Counted from the first letter of the stretch, positions 17,227 to 27,270 are shown. The stretch: 58,888 nt of DNA from Acetobacteraceae bacterium (GCA_030041255.1 JASHOF010000108.1:1-58888), one strand, 5' to 3'. Made by a program: numbers and translations. Notes: generated by a model from the sequence alone, not told the origin.

Positions 17227-20200
17227 CACCGCCCCGGCGCGACCTCGGCGCGTCCGCCGGCCCCGCGCGCGAAGACGCCCGGGCGATACATATCGGCAAG
17301 CGAGAGGCCGGGAAGCTCGAAGTTCCCGACCGTCACCGCGCGCAGCATTACCGCCACGCGGAAATCGGGGCTGTCGGGGCCGAGATCGATCGCCGCCGCG
17401 AAACGATCGTCGCCGGCGAACTCAGCCGCCGTCTCCGAGAGCGAACCGAGCCACCCCATGCCGGGCACCTCGCCCTCGTGGAATCGGCCGGCGATTTCCC
17501 AGCCCGCCGGCAGGCCGGCAACCAGCATCGCGTGGTGGTCCTGCCCGTCCGTCTCGCTGCCTTCCACCAGCATCACGAACACGGTGTTCTGCGCGAGCTT
17601 TGCCGGATCGAGGGCGGCCCCCTCGAGCGTCAGGAACCGGCGCGAGACCGCCATCCCCTGGCTTGCCGGCGCTGGTTCCGCGGCCGGAACGCCGGTAATG
17701 GAAACGGTCTGCCAGACCGGCCGCGGTCCGAGATTCCGCGCCGTCGCCTCACCCCTCAGTGCGACACTGATCCTTCCTGCGCTCTTCAGCGTGCTGCCGT
17801 CGAAGGCAATCTCGGTTTCGCCCGCACCGTTGGCCAAGGCTGCCGCTGCGGCCAAGGCCCAGGCCTGCTCCTGCGTATTGAGCTGATCGGGCTGCAAATC
17901 GGCCCCCGGCAGCCGGCCGATCGCTTGCGGCAACTGTTGCGCCATCACCCCGCTGTCGGCGGCCAGCACCGTCGCCGCCAAGAGATCGCGCAGGGTTGAT
18001 CCATAATCCACCCTCCAGAACCGCCGTTTCGGTTCGGCCAATGCTTCGCCGAGGAGCGCCCTCGCCTCCTCCGGTTCCTCGAGCCGCGCCAGTGCCGCCC
18101 CCACCTCGGCGCGCGCGAGCGGCGTCGGCAACGCGTCCGGTCGCGCCGCCAGCACCCGGATCGCGCCTGCGGGCGGGCGCCCCGCCAGCGCCAGCACATA
18201 GACGGCATAGGCCTGAGCAGCGATATCCGCGGGCTCGCTCGCCTGTCTCTGTGCAAGACCGCCGAGATAGGAAAGCGCCGCGTTCAAAGCCGGCTCCGGC
18301 AGGAAGGCACCGTGCGCCCGCGCCCGCAGCAGAAAATCCGTTGCATACGCGGAAAGCCATGGCTGGGCCTCGTCTTCCGCGGACCACAGTCCGAAGCTTC
18401 CGTCATAGCGCTGATCGTCGAGCACGGCCTCTACCGTCTCTGCGAGTTTTCCCTGTGCTGCCCCATGGCCGCCCTCCGGGAACAAGAACGCGAAGCCGCG
18501 GCTGACCGTCTGCTCGAGGCAGCTCCACGGATAGTTCTCGAGCGCCTGCTGCAAGGCTCCCGCGTCGTAGCGCACGGCGCCGCCGAAGCTCACCGTCGCA
18601 GTCCAGGTCCCGGCCAGGAAATCCTGATCGGGCGGGGAAAATGTCGTCTCCTCCTCCGGCTCGAGCGCGGTCGCAGTCACCCTTGTCTCGGGTGGGCGCA
18701 CCGGATGCACGTTGATGGTCACGCGATGCGTGACCGAGAACCCGCCCGGCCCGTTTGCGCTCAGTTGCACCGTTCCGGTACCGACGCCGACTGCGCGCAC
18801 CTCGGAAAACGGCAGTACGCGCTCGCCGGGTGCGAGATCGCCCTCCAGCCTGTCCGGGCCTGCCAGCACGATCGCACCTCCCGCTTTCAGTTCGGCAACC
18901 ACGTGGCCCGCCGGCAGATCGAGATTTTGTAACAGCACGGCAAGCCGTGCCTCATCCCCCGGAGCGAGGAAGCGCGGCAACAGGGCTTCCGCAATCAGCT
19001 TGTCCCGCACGATTGTTTTTGCATCGGCCTCTCCGACCTGATCGCCGCGCCAGGCCACTGCCATCAACCGCAGCTGGCCGTTGAAGTCGGGCAATGCGAG
19101 CTTCACCCGGGCAACGCCATCCTTCCCCGCCTGCACGGGTGGAGAAAAGAGTGCAACCACCTGCTGCGGAATCTGAGGCGGCCCCGAGGCGCCGAAATTC
19201 TCGCCACCGCCCTGCTCGAGCGGCGCCACTGTTCCTTCGGCAGGCGGAATCAATCGCCCCCAGGCATCCAGGATGTCCACGCCGAGGCCCCTGCGGCCGA
19301 AGAAATGACTGAGCGGATCAGGCGACGCGAACCCGGTCAGTTGCAGAATTCCTTCGTCCACCGCGGCCAGCGTGACATAGGCGCCGGGTTCGGTTCTGAT
19401 CTCGATGGTCGCCGCCCGCCGTGGCCGATAGAGCTTCGCCGCCTCGATCGAAAGCTTCAGAACGCGCGCCGCGGGATCGACCTTGATCCAGGTGAGCCCG
19501 ATGGCGCGCCGCGGCAATCCGGGCACGCCCTTCTCGTCCGCCGACCGATACACATTGACCGCGACGTAGGCGCCAGGCCCCCAGTCCGCCCCGACCGGGA
19601 GGGTCTCATCCGTCCCGCCAGCGGCAACCATGATGTTGCGCTCGGAAATCACCCTGTCCGTCAGCACCAGGAGGGTCGCCGGGCCGGCGAACGGCGAATC
19701 GATGTGGATCTTCGCCTGGCTTCCCGGTGCATACTCGGGCCGATCCGACGTCACCGCGACTTTTTCCGGCACGTCCGGGCTGCCGCCCGTCCCCCACCCG
19801 GCCGAGAAATCGTACGAGGTCGCCGCCATCCCCGAATGCTGCACCAGCTCGATCCGGTATTCCCCGAAGTCGAGAGACTTCGAGAAGCGGTACGGCCGAT
19901 CTGCAGGAATCGCGATTTCCTGGCTGAAAACCGGCACTTCCCGCCAGGCGATCTCGTACTGGGCGGCACCGTCCTTCACCGCCAGCCGCCACTCCGCTTC
20001 TCTTCTGACGAGGCTCAGCCTCGCTGTCATGGCGATCCGCTTGCCCTCGGGGTCGAGGGCGATCACCTCGAAGGAGGCGGGCTGGCCGGGATCGACGGAG
20101 TCTTCCGCAAACAAGGGCTTGAGCCCGATCAGCGGGCCCGGGTTGGCAACCTCGATGCTGGTGTTGGCAGCGACCGCGCGGCCGGCCGGATCGTTGATCT

Positions 20201-22346
20201 CAACCGTCACCTTGGCCTTCAGCGGATGCGTCGAATCCGGAAGCTCGGGAACCTCGAGCGGAAGCGCCACATTTCCCTTGGCATCCGTTGCGGGCACGTC
20301 GAACAGGCTGGCGGAGGGATTGAATTGTTCCTCCGTCAAACCGAACTGGTAGTCCTTGAAGAGAGGGAAGGGCTCGGGGTCGGTTTCCAGCCGGAGCTCG
20401 GCCCGCCCGCTCAAATCCGATCCCGGTGCACCGTAGAGAAACCGCACGCTGATCGGCAGATCGAGCGTCTTTCCGGCGACGAGCTTTCCCGCCGGCTTGC
20501 CGATATCGACCGCGAGTCGCGGCGGCACGAAGGCTTCCACCTGGAAGGTCTCGCTCGCGACCGGCTTCGCGTCGGTTGCGGTCGCGACATCGATTTCCCA
20601 GACCCCGCTTGGCGCGCCCGCGCTCAGCGAGACGGGATCGTAGAGCGAATCATCGTCGCGGCGCGGCGGCACCCGATCGCTGAAAATCTGTCCGTTCGGA
20701 CGCCGCACGATCACGTGCACCGGCACATCGATCGGCCGCCCGGCGCCGTCTCTCAAAAGCGCCATGACCTGAACTGTTTCACCCGGGCGATAGATGCCGC
20801 GATCGAGCCAGATGAAGGCATCGAGCGGCCCCGGAGGCGGCGGACCTGAGGCGCCGCGATCGGAAAGATCGAACGCCGGGCGGTCGAGTTTCAGCAGCGT
20901 GAAATCCCCGCCCGGCGCCAGGAAATGCAATTCTTTGGGTGCGAGTCCGTGCCGGCCTTGCAGCAATGGCGCCGCGAACCTGGCCACGCCGTCCGCATCC
21001 GTCACCGCATGGGCCAGGATCTCGTTGTTCGCCGCCAGGAGATCGACGCCGACGCCGGCCCGCACCTTTGCGTGCGCGTAGCCGCGAACGGAAACCGTCA
21101 ACCCGTCCGTCCCGCGCCACACCGTCGGCGCGAGATCGGTGCGGATGATCAGTTGCAGTGCCGCCGGCTCTGCCCATTCACCTGCGAACGGCGTTCCATC
21201 GCCCGGCGTGGCGAGCAAGGCATAGAGCCCCGGTCCGCCGACGAACGCCTCCTCCGGCAATGCCAGCACCGAGTTCAGCAGTTCGTTCTTCCGGTAGCCT
21301 GGAATCGTCGCCTTGCCATGCCAGACGACAGGCCCGGCATTCCGCGCAATGTCTCCGGCATCGTAGAAATCGATGCTCGATCCGGGCGGATGGTCGCCGA
21401 GGAAATCCAGCACGTTGCGCTCGGAAACCCGCACCAGGCGCAGCGTGACCGCCGAGAGGTTGACGCTGGAGACCAGCAGTTCCGGTGCTTGCTCTCGCGG
21501 CAGCAGATAACGCTGGTTGTTGAAGGCGAGTGACGGCGAACGGTCGGGCAGGGAAACAGCGACGATCTCGCTCTTTTCGAGCGCGGCTCCGTCCGCGCCC
21601 GGCATGCCGGCACGGAACGTGACTTTCGTTGTCGCCCCGGCGGGAAGGCCGCTCAGGCAGATCTGCCCCGATTCCAGCGTCACTGCGAGATCGGCCGGAC
21701 GCGGCGATGCCGTCACCCAGTCGCCCGGCTGAAAGTCACGGCTGCCGCCGGCGGGGCTCGTGAAAGCGATGCAGGCCCGGGTCGGGAACACGTCGGCGTT
21801 CGTGTGCACGCGCCACACCAGGAGGCCGTATTCACGTTTCAGCGCCTTGAGCCGGGCCGCGACGCGCTGGTCCTTCGGTGCGCGCGCGGCCATCGCTTCC
21901 AGCACTTCGATGACGGTGAGCTTCTGCCCGAGCGCCTCCGCCGCCTTCTCCATGATCGCCAGGGCCGGAAGCTGAGCCTCTGGCCTGTCGGTGCGTTGAA
22001 AGGCAAGCCAGGCCGCATCCAGCGCCTCTGTCGCATCGGGCGGCGCGAGTTTCATCAGCGCATCCGCGAGGCCGAGCCACGCTGCCGCGTTGTCCGGCTG
22101 CACAGCGGCGAGCAATTTTCCGGCCGTAACGGCCCACGGCCAGTTCCCGCGCTCGCGCGCCTGCCGCCCGGCATCGATTGCCTGGCGTGCCACCGCTTCC
22201 GGCGCCCCCGCCGGGCGCGCCTGTTCGAGCGTGCGCTGGAAGCGGGACGCATCGCTGTCGAGCCCCGGCAGATCGAGCGACTGGGCCGAGGCGACCGCGA
22301 TCAGACCAAGCAAAACAAACGGAACGACGAGAAGGCGGTGCAGCAT
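17226..22346 (-). CDS. yfhM: Bacterial alpha-2-macroglobulin with thioester motif
   Basis: A 1706-residue periplasmic protease-trap protein. A Sec signal (LLVVPFVLLGLIAVASAQ) with an ASA-Q cleavage site opens the protein. No lipobox cysteine is present, unlike the lipoprotein YfhM of Escherichia coli. Many macroglobulin beta-sandwich domains follow, including an MG2-like segment AFIWLDRGIYRPGETVQVMALLRDGAG and a region AVDEGILQLTGFASPDPLSHFFGRRGLGVDILD. The thioester motif YPWSCLEQ puts the reactive Cys at about residue 1276, followed by the alpha-alpha toroid TED domain. The ATG at 22346 has GGGAGG seven bases upstream. It is translationally coupled to pbpC downstream. The family and motif are clear; the proteases trapped are unknown. 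Confidence 0.95.
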   Translation of the reverse strand: MLHRLLVVPFVLLGLIAVASAQSLDLPGLDSDASRFQRTLEQARPAGAPEAVARQAIDAGRQARERGNWPWAVTAGKLLAAVQPDNAAAWLGLADALMKLAPPDATEALDAAWLAFQRTDRPEAQLPALAIMEKAAEALGQKLTVIEVLEAMAARAPKDQRVAARLKALKREYGLLVWRVHTNADVFPTRACIAFTSPAGGSRDFQPGDWVTASPRPADLAVTLESGQICLSGLPAGATTKVTFRAGMPGADGAALEKSEIVAVSLPDRSPSLAFNNQRYLLPREQAPELLVSSVNLSAVTLRLVRVSERNVLDFLGDHPPGSSIDFYDAGDIARNAGPVVWHGKATIPGYRKNELLNSVLALPEEAFVGGPGLYALLATPGDGTPFAGEWAEPAALQLIIRTDLAPTVWRGTDGLTVSVRGYAHAKVRAGVGVDLLAANNEILAHAVTDADGVARFAAPLLQGRHGLAPKELHFLAPGGDFTLLKLDRPAFDLSDRGASGPPPPGPLDAFIWLDRGIYRPGETVQVMALLRDGAGRPIDVPVHVIVRRPNGQIFSDRVPPRRDDDSLYDPVSLSAGAPSGVWEIDVATATDAKPVASETFQVEAFVPPRLAVDIGKPAGKLVAGKTLDLPISVRFLYGAPGSDLSGRAELRLETDPEPFPLFKDYQFGLTEEQFNPSASLFDVPATDAKGNVALPLEVPELPDSTHPLKAKVTVEINDPAGRAVAANTSIEVANPGPLIGLKPLFAEDSVDPGQPASFEVIALDPEGKRIAMTARLSLVRREAEWRLAVKDGAAQYEIAWREVPVFSQEIAIPADRPYRFSKSLDFGEYRIELVQHSGMAATSYDFSAGWGTGGSPDVPEKVAVTSDRPEYAPGSQAKIHIDSPFAGPATLLVLTDRVISERNIMVAAGGTDETLPVGADWGPGAYVAVNVYRSADEKGVPGLPRRAIGLTWIKVDPAARVLKLSIEAAKLYRPRRAATIEIRTEPGAYVTLAAVDEGILQLTGFASPDPLSHFFGRRGLGVDILDAWGRLIPPAEGTVAPLEQGGGENFGASGPPQIPQQVVALFSPPVQAGKDGVARVKLALPDFNGQLRLMAVAWRGDQVGEADAKTIVRDKLIAEALLPRFLAPGDEARLAVLLQNLDLPAGHVVAELKAGGAIVLAGPDRLEGDLAPGERVLPFSEVRAVGVGTGTVQLSANGPGGFSVTHRVTINVHPVRPPETRVTATALEPEEETTFSPPDQDFLAGTWTATVSFGGAVRYDAGALQQALENYPWSCLEQTVSRGFAFLFPEGGHGAAQGKLAETVEAVLDDQRYDGSFGLWSAEDEAQPWLSAYATDFLLRARAHGAFLPEPALNAALSYLGGLAQRQASEPADIAAQAYAVYVLALAGRPPAGAIRVLAARPDALPTPLARAEVGAALARLEEPEEARALLGEALAEPKRRFWRVDYGSTLRDLLAATVLAADSGVMAQQLPQAIGRLPGADLQPDQLNTQEQAWALAAAAALANGAGETEIAFDGSTLKSAGRISVALRGEATARNLGPRPVWQTVSITGVPAAEPAPASQGMAVSRRFLTLEGAALDPAKLAQNTVFVMLVEGSETDGQDHHAMLVAGLPAGWEIAGRFHEGEVPGMGWLGSLSETAAEFAGDDRFAAAIDLGPDSPDFRVAVMLRAVTVGNFELPGLSLADMYRPGVFARGAGGRAEVAPGR

Positions 22347-22440
22347 GACGTCCCTCCCATGCCGAAGCGCCTATCTTAGGCAGCTTTCGTACTAACCAGC
22401 TATGAAAACCCGGATCGGGAAAGGACCGAGGTGAGCTTGC

Positions 22441-23292
22441 TCAGCCCTTGACCGCGCCGAAGGAAAGCCCGCGGGCCAGAAAGCGCTGCACGAAGAAGGA
22501 AAGGATCACCGGCGGAGCGATGGCAAGCAACGTGTTGACCGAAGCGGTATTGAAATCGACACCGCGCGTCGAGCGCGAGGCGAGAATGAAGGCAGGCATC
22601 GTGGCAGCGTGCTGCGAGGTGAGGGCGGAGGCGAACAGCGCTTCGTTCCAGGTGAAGGCGAACACGATCACAGCGGAGACGATCAGCCCATCCACCGCGA
22701 GCGGCAGCGCGATGAGCATGAAGATCTGCCAGGGATTGGCACCCTCAACCTTGGCCGACTCCTCGATCTCTATGCTGATACCGCGGAAAACGTCGCGCAT
22801 GATGACCACGCCGAAAGCAAGATTGAAGGTCGAATAGCAGAGGATCAGGCCGATCCAGGTATCGATCAGCCCGAGGGCGACCATCATCACGTAGAATGGA
22901 ATCAGTACCACCGCGGGCGGCAGCACGCGCTGGGAGAGAAACCAGAGCGTGATGTCGCGCGAGCGGCGCGGGAAGAAGCGTGCCAGTGCGTACGCCGCCG
23001 GCGTGCCAAGCACGAGCACGAATGCCATCGTGCCGAGGCTGACCAGCGTGCTGCTCAGTAGCGCCTGGCGCGATTGCGGGTCACCGAGCACGCTCCGCCA
23101 CGGAGCAAGCGTGGGATGAAACGTGAGGAAGGGGATCAGCGCGCCGGTGCGAAAGGTATCGGCGACGGTCTTGACCGAGTTCACGAGCGCCCAGAGCACG
23201 GGGAAAATGACCCAGAACGCGGCCAGCAGCAGCAGAACATAGGCGACATAGCGCGCAATGCGCGACGAGCCGGTCCAGAGAATATCGCCCAT
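22441..23292 (-). CDS. Carbohydrate ABC transporter permease (MalG-like)
   Basis: A 283-residue CUT1-type permease with six predicted membrane helices. The N-terminal helix YVAYVLLLLAAFWVIFPVLWALVNSVK is typical of MalG. The EAA loop that docks the ATPase is IEIEESAKVEGANPWQIFMLIALPL, and the C-terminus LARGLSFGAVKG is the classical MalG ending. It is the last gene of binding protein, MalF-like and MalG-like genes, with a 12-base gap to its partner. No ATPase gene accompanies them in this window, so it probably uses one encoded elsewhere. Confidence 0.93.
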   Translation of the reverse strand: MGDILWTGSSRIARYVAYVLLLLAAFWVIFPVLWALVNSVKTVADTFRTGALIPFLTFHPTLAPWRSVLGDPQSRQALLSSTLVSLGTMAFVLVLGTPAAYALARFFPRRSRDITLWFLSQRVLPPAVVLIPFYVMMVALGLIDTWIGLILCYSTFNLAFGVVIMRDVFRGISIEIEESAKVEGANPWQIFMLIALPLAVDGLIVSAVIVFAFTWNEALFASALTSQHAATMPAFILASRSTRGVDFNTASVNTLLAIAPPVILSFFVQRFLARGLSFGAVKG

Positions 23293-23304
23293 GCCGCCCT
23301 CCGG

Positions 23305-24195
23305 TCAGTCGATGTTCCGGCGCATCTGCCGGAAAAAGAAGGTGATGATGGCCGAGACAAGGATCAGGAACACGATCCCCATCGCCGATCCCTTTCCGAA
23401 ATCGAAGAACTGAATGGTGGTCAGGTAATCCGCGATGCTGAATACCTGGGTGCTGGTGCCGGGGCCGCCGCTGGTCAGCGCGAAGGGCAACCCGAACACC
23501 TTCAGCGCCTCGATCACCCTGAGCAGAATGGCAACCGTCATCACCGGCCACGCCAACGGCACGGCGAGCCGCAGCATGATCTGCCAGTGGCTTCCCGCAT
23601 CCAGCATCGCCGCCTCGTAGATCGAGGCGGGGATGCTGCCGATGGCGGCAAGAGCGATCAGGAAGATGAACGGCGTCCAGCGCCAGACATCGAGGATGAT
23701 GGCGGCCAGGATGCCGCCCCAGCCGGTCGAAAACCAGGGAATGTGAATGCCGAGCCAGGAGAGGACGCCCGTGATCGGTCCCCCCTGATCGGTGTAGAGG
23801 GTGACGCCGAGATAGCCGATCGCAACACCCATCGTGAACAGCGGCGCTCCGAGGATGCTGCGGAACACCCGGCTGCCCGGCGCGCCGAGGCTGACCAGCC
23901 AGGCAAGCAGAAATCCTGCCACCACTTCGAGCGGCACGGCGACGGCGACATAAGCCGCGGTGATCGCAATGCTGTGCCAGAATTCCCCTGATGTCAGAAC
24001 ATTGAAATAGTTCTGCAGCCCGACATAGCCGGTGATGCCCTGCCCCAGCACGTAGCTCGCGAAGCTGAAGTGGAGCACCGAGATGAGCGGGAAGAACGTG
24101 AAAGCAACGACCCAGGCCACCGCGGGCAGCAGCATCGCATACTTGAACCACCCGCCTTCGTCGCCGCCTCTCCTCCGTCCCGCTCGTCCGGCCAT
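23305..24195 (-). CDS. Carbohydrate ABC transporter permease (MalF-like)
   Basis: A 296-residue CUT1 permease. The membrane segments begin AMLLPAVAWVVAFTFFPLISVLHFSF, and the EAA loop is ASIYEAAMLDAGSHWQIMLRLAVPL. It pairs with the MalG-like protein to form the pore of a sugar or polyol importer. The ATG at 24195 has a GGAG about 10 bases upstream; a GTG at 24213 would add six residues. It lies 53 bases after the binding-protein gene. Confidence 0.92.
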   Translation of the reverse strand: MAGRAGRRRGGDEGGWFKYAMLLPAVAWVVAFTFFPLISVLHFSFASYVLGQGITGYVGLQNYFNVLTSGEFWHSIAITAAYVAVAVPLEVVAGFLLAWLVSLGAPGSRVFRSILGAPLFTMGVAIGYLGVTLYTDQGGPITGVLSWLGIHIPWFSTGWGGILAAIILDVWRWTPFIFLIALAAIGSIPASIYEAAMLDAGSHWQIMLRLAVPLAWPVMTVAILLRVIEALKVFGLPFALTSGGPGTSTQVFSIADYLTTIQFFDFGKGSAMGIVFLILVSAIITFFFRQMRRNID

Positions 24196-24248
24196 GGCAA
24201 CCCGGCTCCGCACCTGCGAGCGTGAGCCGGCCGGCCCCTATCCGTGGC

Positions 24249-25898
24249 TCAGGTGAACGACGCCTGGTAGAGCGCCTTCTGCCGCGGCCGCCCATAGCGG
24301 TCGGTCACCTTTTCCCAGGAATCCGCCGTGCGATCGAGTGCATCCTTGGGTTTGAGCTGGCCGGCCAGCACCGCGGAAATGTTGATGTCAAGCTCGTGCC
24401 AGTACTCGGCCGCACCCGGAATGCGCAGATACTCCTCCTGCAGCGGCATGGTCAGATTGGCGTAATAGGCATCGAGGTACTGGACGGTGTCGGCGGCGTC
24501 CCAGCCCTGCGCCTCCCACTCGGCGATCGTGCTCGTGCCGGCCGGCGGCAGATACTCCCACTTCATGCCAGGCTGCACCCCGGTCCAGCCCTGGGTGGAG
24601 TTGAAGAAGGCATTCTTGCGGTTGGCCATGAAGGCCATGAAGTCGTAGGTCGCCTCCTTCTTCTTCGAGAAGCGCGACAGCACCGGATGCCAGGTACCGC
24701 CGTTGACATTGCCGACCTGGTTGAATTCGTACTTCTTCCAGGCGCCGGCGATCGGGTTGAAGGCCTCGGTCGTGCCGGGAATCGGCGCCCCGCCCATTTT
24801 GCCCCGCACCTTCGATGCTTTCGGATCCTGCGCCAGCGTCGGCAGATCGCCCCAGGTCGGCTCCATCGCCGCATGCCCCTCGAGGAACAGGTTCCAGCCC
24901 TGGCCGAGCGTCCAGGCGATCTCCTCGCGCGGACCATTGGCCAGGAACTTCACATAGTCCTCGAGCGCGCGCAGATGGCCCTCGGAATTGATCAGCGGCT
25001 TCATCGTCTCCGGATTGAAATAGAAATACTTGTTTTCGGGCGAGATCACGTACGGCGCGGCGAGGGTCAGGAAATGGAAAAATCCCTGTTCGTTGACCTT
25101 GGCGTGCAGCGAGATGCCCCAGTCCTTGCCGCCGTCGCCGTTCCAGTCCCAGCCGGTGAAGAAACCGGCGAGATCATGCATCTGCTGCATCGTCTTCGGC
25201 GGTACCGGCAGGTCGTAGCCGGTCTTCTGCTTGAACTTCGCCTGCACGTCCTTGTTGGTGAACACATCGTTACGGAAATAGAGCGCCTGGCAATCGCCGT
25301 CGAACAGCGAGCCGTACACCTGCCCGTTCCACTCGTAGAGCTTCCGCATCGGTGCCAGCCAGTCGTCTGGATTCCAGTACGAATAGCGCGCATCCGCGAG
25401 GTATGGGGCGAGGGGGACGATATAAGGCTCCTTCGGCACGAAATAGTCGCCGTAGAACCAGCAGGCGGTCTGGTATGCGTCGTAGCGGCCGAGCCCGCTC
25501 GCAAGGTCGGCGAAAATCTGCGTATGCAGCGTCTCGATCGGCACTTCTGCCACATTGACGCGGCCGCCGGTCAGCTCCTCCCAGTGCGGCGCGTGATATT
25601 TGACGCAGTCGCCGACGGTTGCCTTCACGGCCATGAAGTTGATGGTGACGCCCTTGAAGGGCTTCGTCTTGAGAAACGCGACGCGCTGTTTCGTGATCGG
25701 CGCCTCATAGGGCGAGATCGGGTCGGATGGCAGGAGATCGGGGTTGGCCGCCTCGGCCGGACGGATCAGCCGCCCGAGCAGCGGGACCGAGAAGCCCGCA
25801 GCCCCGGCAAGAAGCAAGAAGCGACGGCGGTCGATCCGGCCGCGGAGGTAATCCTCGGCCAGGGTCTTGAGTTCCTCGTGATCACCATTCTTCGACAT
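24249..25898 (-). CDS. Extracellular solute-binding protein (family 1), Tat signal
   Basis: A 549-residue type II periplasmic binding protein for the downstream CUT1 permeases, larger than the typical 420-450. The N-terminus has a twin-arginine signal IDRRRFLLLAGAAGFSV after a charged leader (HEELKTLAEDYLRGR), ending near AEAANPD. The mature part contains VTINFMAVKATVGDCVKYHAPHWEELTGGRVNVAEV, the standard lobe-1 pattern of sugar-binding proteins, and TWHPVLSRFSKKKEATYDFMAFMANRKNAFFNSTQGW. A strong ribosome site (GGGGAG, about 8 bases) supports the ATG. The charged leader before the RR motif is seen in other alphaproteobacterial polyol-type binding proteins. The ligand is unknown. Confidence 0.92.
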   Translation of the reverse strand: MSKNGDHEELKTLAEDYLRGRIDRRRFLLLAGAAGFSVPLLGRLIRPAEAANPDLLPSDPISPYEAPITKQRVAFLKTKPFKGVTINFMAVKATVGDCVKYHAPHWEELTGGRVNVAEVPIETLHTQIFADLASGLGRYDAYQTACWFYGDYFVPKEPYIVPLAPYLADARYSYWNPDDWLAPMRKLYEWNGQVYGSLFDGDCQALYFRNDVFTNKDVQAKFKQKTGYDLPVPPKTMQQMHDLAGFFTGWDWNGDGGKDWGISLHAKVNEQGFFHFLTLAAPYVISPENKYFYFNPETMKPLINSEGHLRALEDYVKFLANGPREEIAWTLGQGWNLFLEGHAAMEPTWGDLPTLAQDPKASKVRGKMGGAPIPGTTEAFNPIAGAWKKYEFNQVGNVNGGTWHPVLSRFSKKKEATYDFMAFMANRKNAFFNSTQGWTGVQPGMKWEYLPPAGTSTIAEWEAQGWDAADTVQYLDAYYANLTMPLQEEYLRIPGAAEYWHELDINISAVLAGQLKPKDALDRTADSWEKVTDRYGRPRQKALYQASFT

Positions 25899-26042
25899 CT
25901 CGATCTCCCCTCTTCACGGCCTGCGTTCGGCGCCGACCAGCCACATGGGCGCAGCACCCTCACCTCCGGACCGGGCGCCGCATTCCGGTCCGGCAATCCA
26001 GCTTACAACTTCTGTGGACGGTGTCATCATCGCCGCCGGCAG

Positions 26043-27149
26043 CTATTGCGCGGCCCTTCGCCGCGCCTCCATGTGCTGGCGGAAGCGCGGCATCACCTGC
26101 TCGGCAAACAAGCGCATCGAGCGCCGGTGCACCTCCGGCCGGTCCCAGTCCTTGTGGGTCAAAAGAAGCGTGCCGAACCAGCCGATCTCGTCGACCATTC
26201 CCACCAGCCGCTCGAGCACCGAGGCGGGCGAACCGGCGATCACGATCCACTCCAGGCACTTGTCCACCGTCACCGCGTGATCCGGAATCGCCTGGTCGGG
26301 CTTGAAGATCTTCAGCAGTTTGAAGGTGGCGAGGTTGTCGCGCAGATAGGAGTAATACCAGCGATAGCTGCTCTTCTCGGTGGCCAGGTATGCACGCGCT
26401 TCAGCATCGCTTTCGGTGACGAGAATGGAGCGCGCAAGCCGCCACCTGGCGCGGTCCGCGTGTCGTCCCGCCGCTGCCGCCCCGGCGGAATATTGCTGCC
26501 AGTGCGTCTTCGCGCTTTCGACCGGCATGAAATTCGCCGACACCATGCCCCAGCCGCGTTCCCCGGCAAGGCGCGCGGTGGCGGAGGAAGGACTCATCGC
26601 CGAGACGGCCAGCGGCGGATACGGCTTCTGCAACGGCTTGCGCATCGGTCCCACGCCGAGATGCGGAATGCACGCCGCATCGACATCGATCGACCAATAT
26701 TTGCCATGGATGTGATAGGGAGGGTCGGAGGCCCAGATCCGATGGATGATGTCCACCGCTTCGACCATCATTTCCGAGCGGTTCTTGTCCGTCGTGCCGA
26801 ACAACTCGAAGTCCGAACCGAGCCCGCCGGGGCCCACGCCCATGATGAAGCGGCCGCCCGCCAGGTGGTCGAACAACGCGACATTGCCGGCAACCTGCGC
26901 CGGATGATGCTGCGGCAGGTTGAGCACTGCGGTAGCGAAACGGATCCCTTTCGTCTCAGAAATGAGCGTGGCCATGAACTGCAGGGGATCGGTGATCGGC
27001 TCGGTCGCCGCGGCATAGTGCTCGCCCACCCAGGCCTCGTCGAAGCCGAGCTTCTCGGCCAGCAATATCGCCTCCCGATCCTCCCGCAATACGCTCGTAA
27101 AGTCGCGGTCCGGGTCGTGCAGCGGCATCATGAACAAGCCGAGTTGCAT
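26043..27149 (-). CDS. LLM-class flavin-dependent oxidoreductase (luciferase-like)
   Basis: A 368-residue bacterial luciferase-fold monooxygenase that would use FMNH2 from a separate reductase. It has LGFMMPLHDPDR-type opening strands, LGFDEAWVGEHY at the flavin/substrate pocket, LISETKGIRFATAVLNLPQHHPAQVAGN, and the flavin-phosphate region GRFIMGVGPGGLGSDFELFG. HPLH-type motifs resemble limonene 1,2-monooxygenase and related alkane or alkyl-chain oxidisers. A strong GGAGGAAACC ribosome site precedes the ATG at 27149. The flavin reductase partner is not adjacent. It could be transcribed with the ABC cluster downstream (145-base gap), which would suggest oxidation of an imported compound, but this is weak inference. 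Confidence 0.9.
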   Translation of the reverse strand: MQLGLFMMPLHDPDRDFTSVLREDREAILLAEKLGFDEAWVGEHYAAATEPITDPLQFMATLISETKGIRFATAVLNLPQHHPAQVAGNVALFDHLAGGRFIMGVGPGGLGSDFELFGTTDKNRSEMMVEAVDIIHRIWASDPPYHIHGKYWSIDVDAACIPHLGVGPMRKPLQKPYPPLAVSAMSPSSATARLAGERGWGMVSANFMPVESAKTHWQQYSAGAAAAGRHADRARWRLARSILVTESDAEARAYLATEKSSYRWYYSYLRDNLATFKLLKIFKPDQAIPDHAVTVDKCLEWIVIAGSPASVLERLVGMVDEIGWFGTLLLTHKDWDRPEVHRRSMRLFAEQVMPRFRQHMEARRRAAQ

Positions 27150-27246
27150 GGTTTCCTCCGACGTTGCGCCCGCCCGCTGGTCTCAGCACATGGCCCGGCT
27201 CGCCAGGCTGCGGTCGCATAGTCGCGGCCCGGCTCCGCCCGGTCAA

Positions 27247-27270
27247 CCGGGCCTCCCAAAAGAGGCCCGG
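27247..27270. terminator. Perfect 9-base-pair hairpin in intergenic region
   Basis: CCGGGCCTC (27247-27255) and GAGGCCCGG (27262-27270) form a perfect stem with a 6-base loop, between the DUF2336 stop and the LLM gene start on the minus strand. There is no T-run directly after it, so it may be a weak or factor-assisted terminator, or only a structured leader. Confidence 0.45.

Noticed and set aside
24222-27221. 999-codon plus-strand open frame
   Set aside because: It is the antisense shadow of the sugar-binding protein and LLM gene, which both have clear motifs and ribosome sites.
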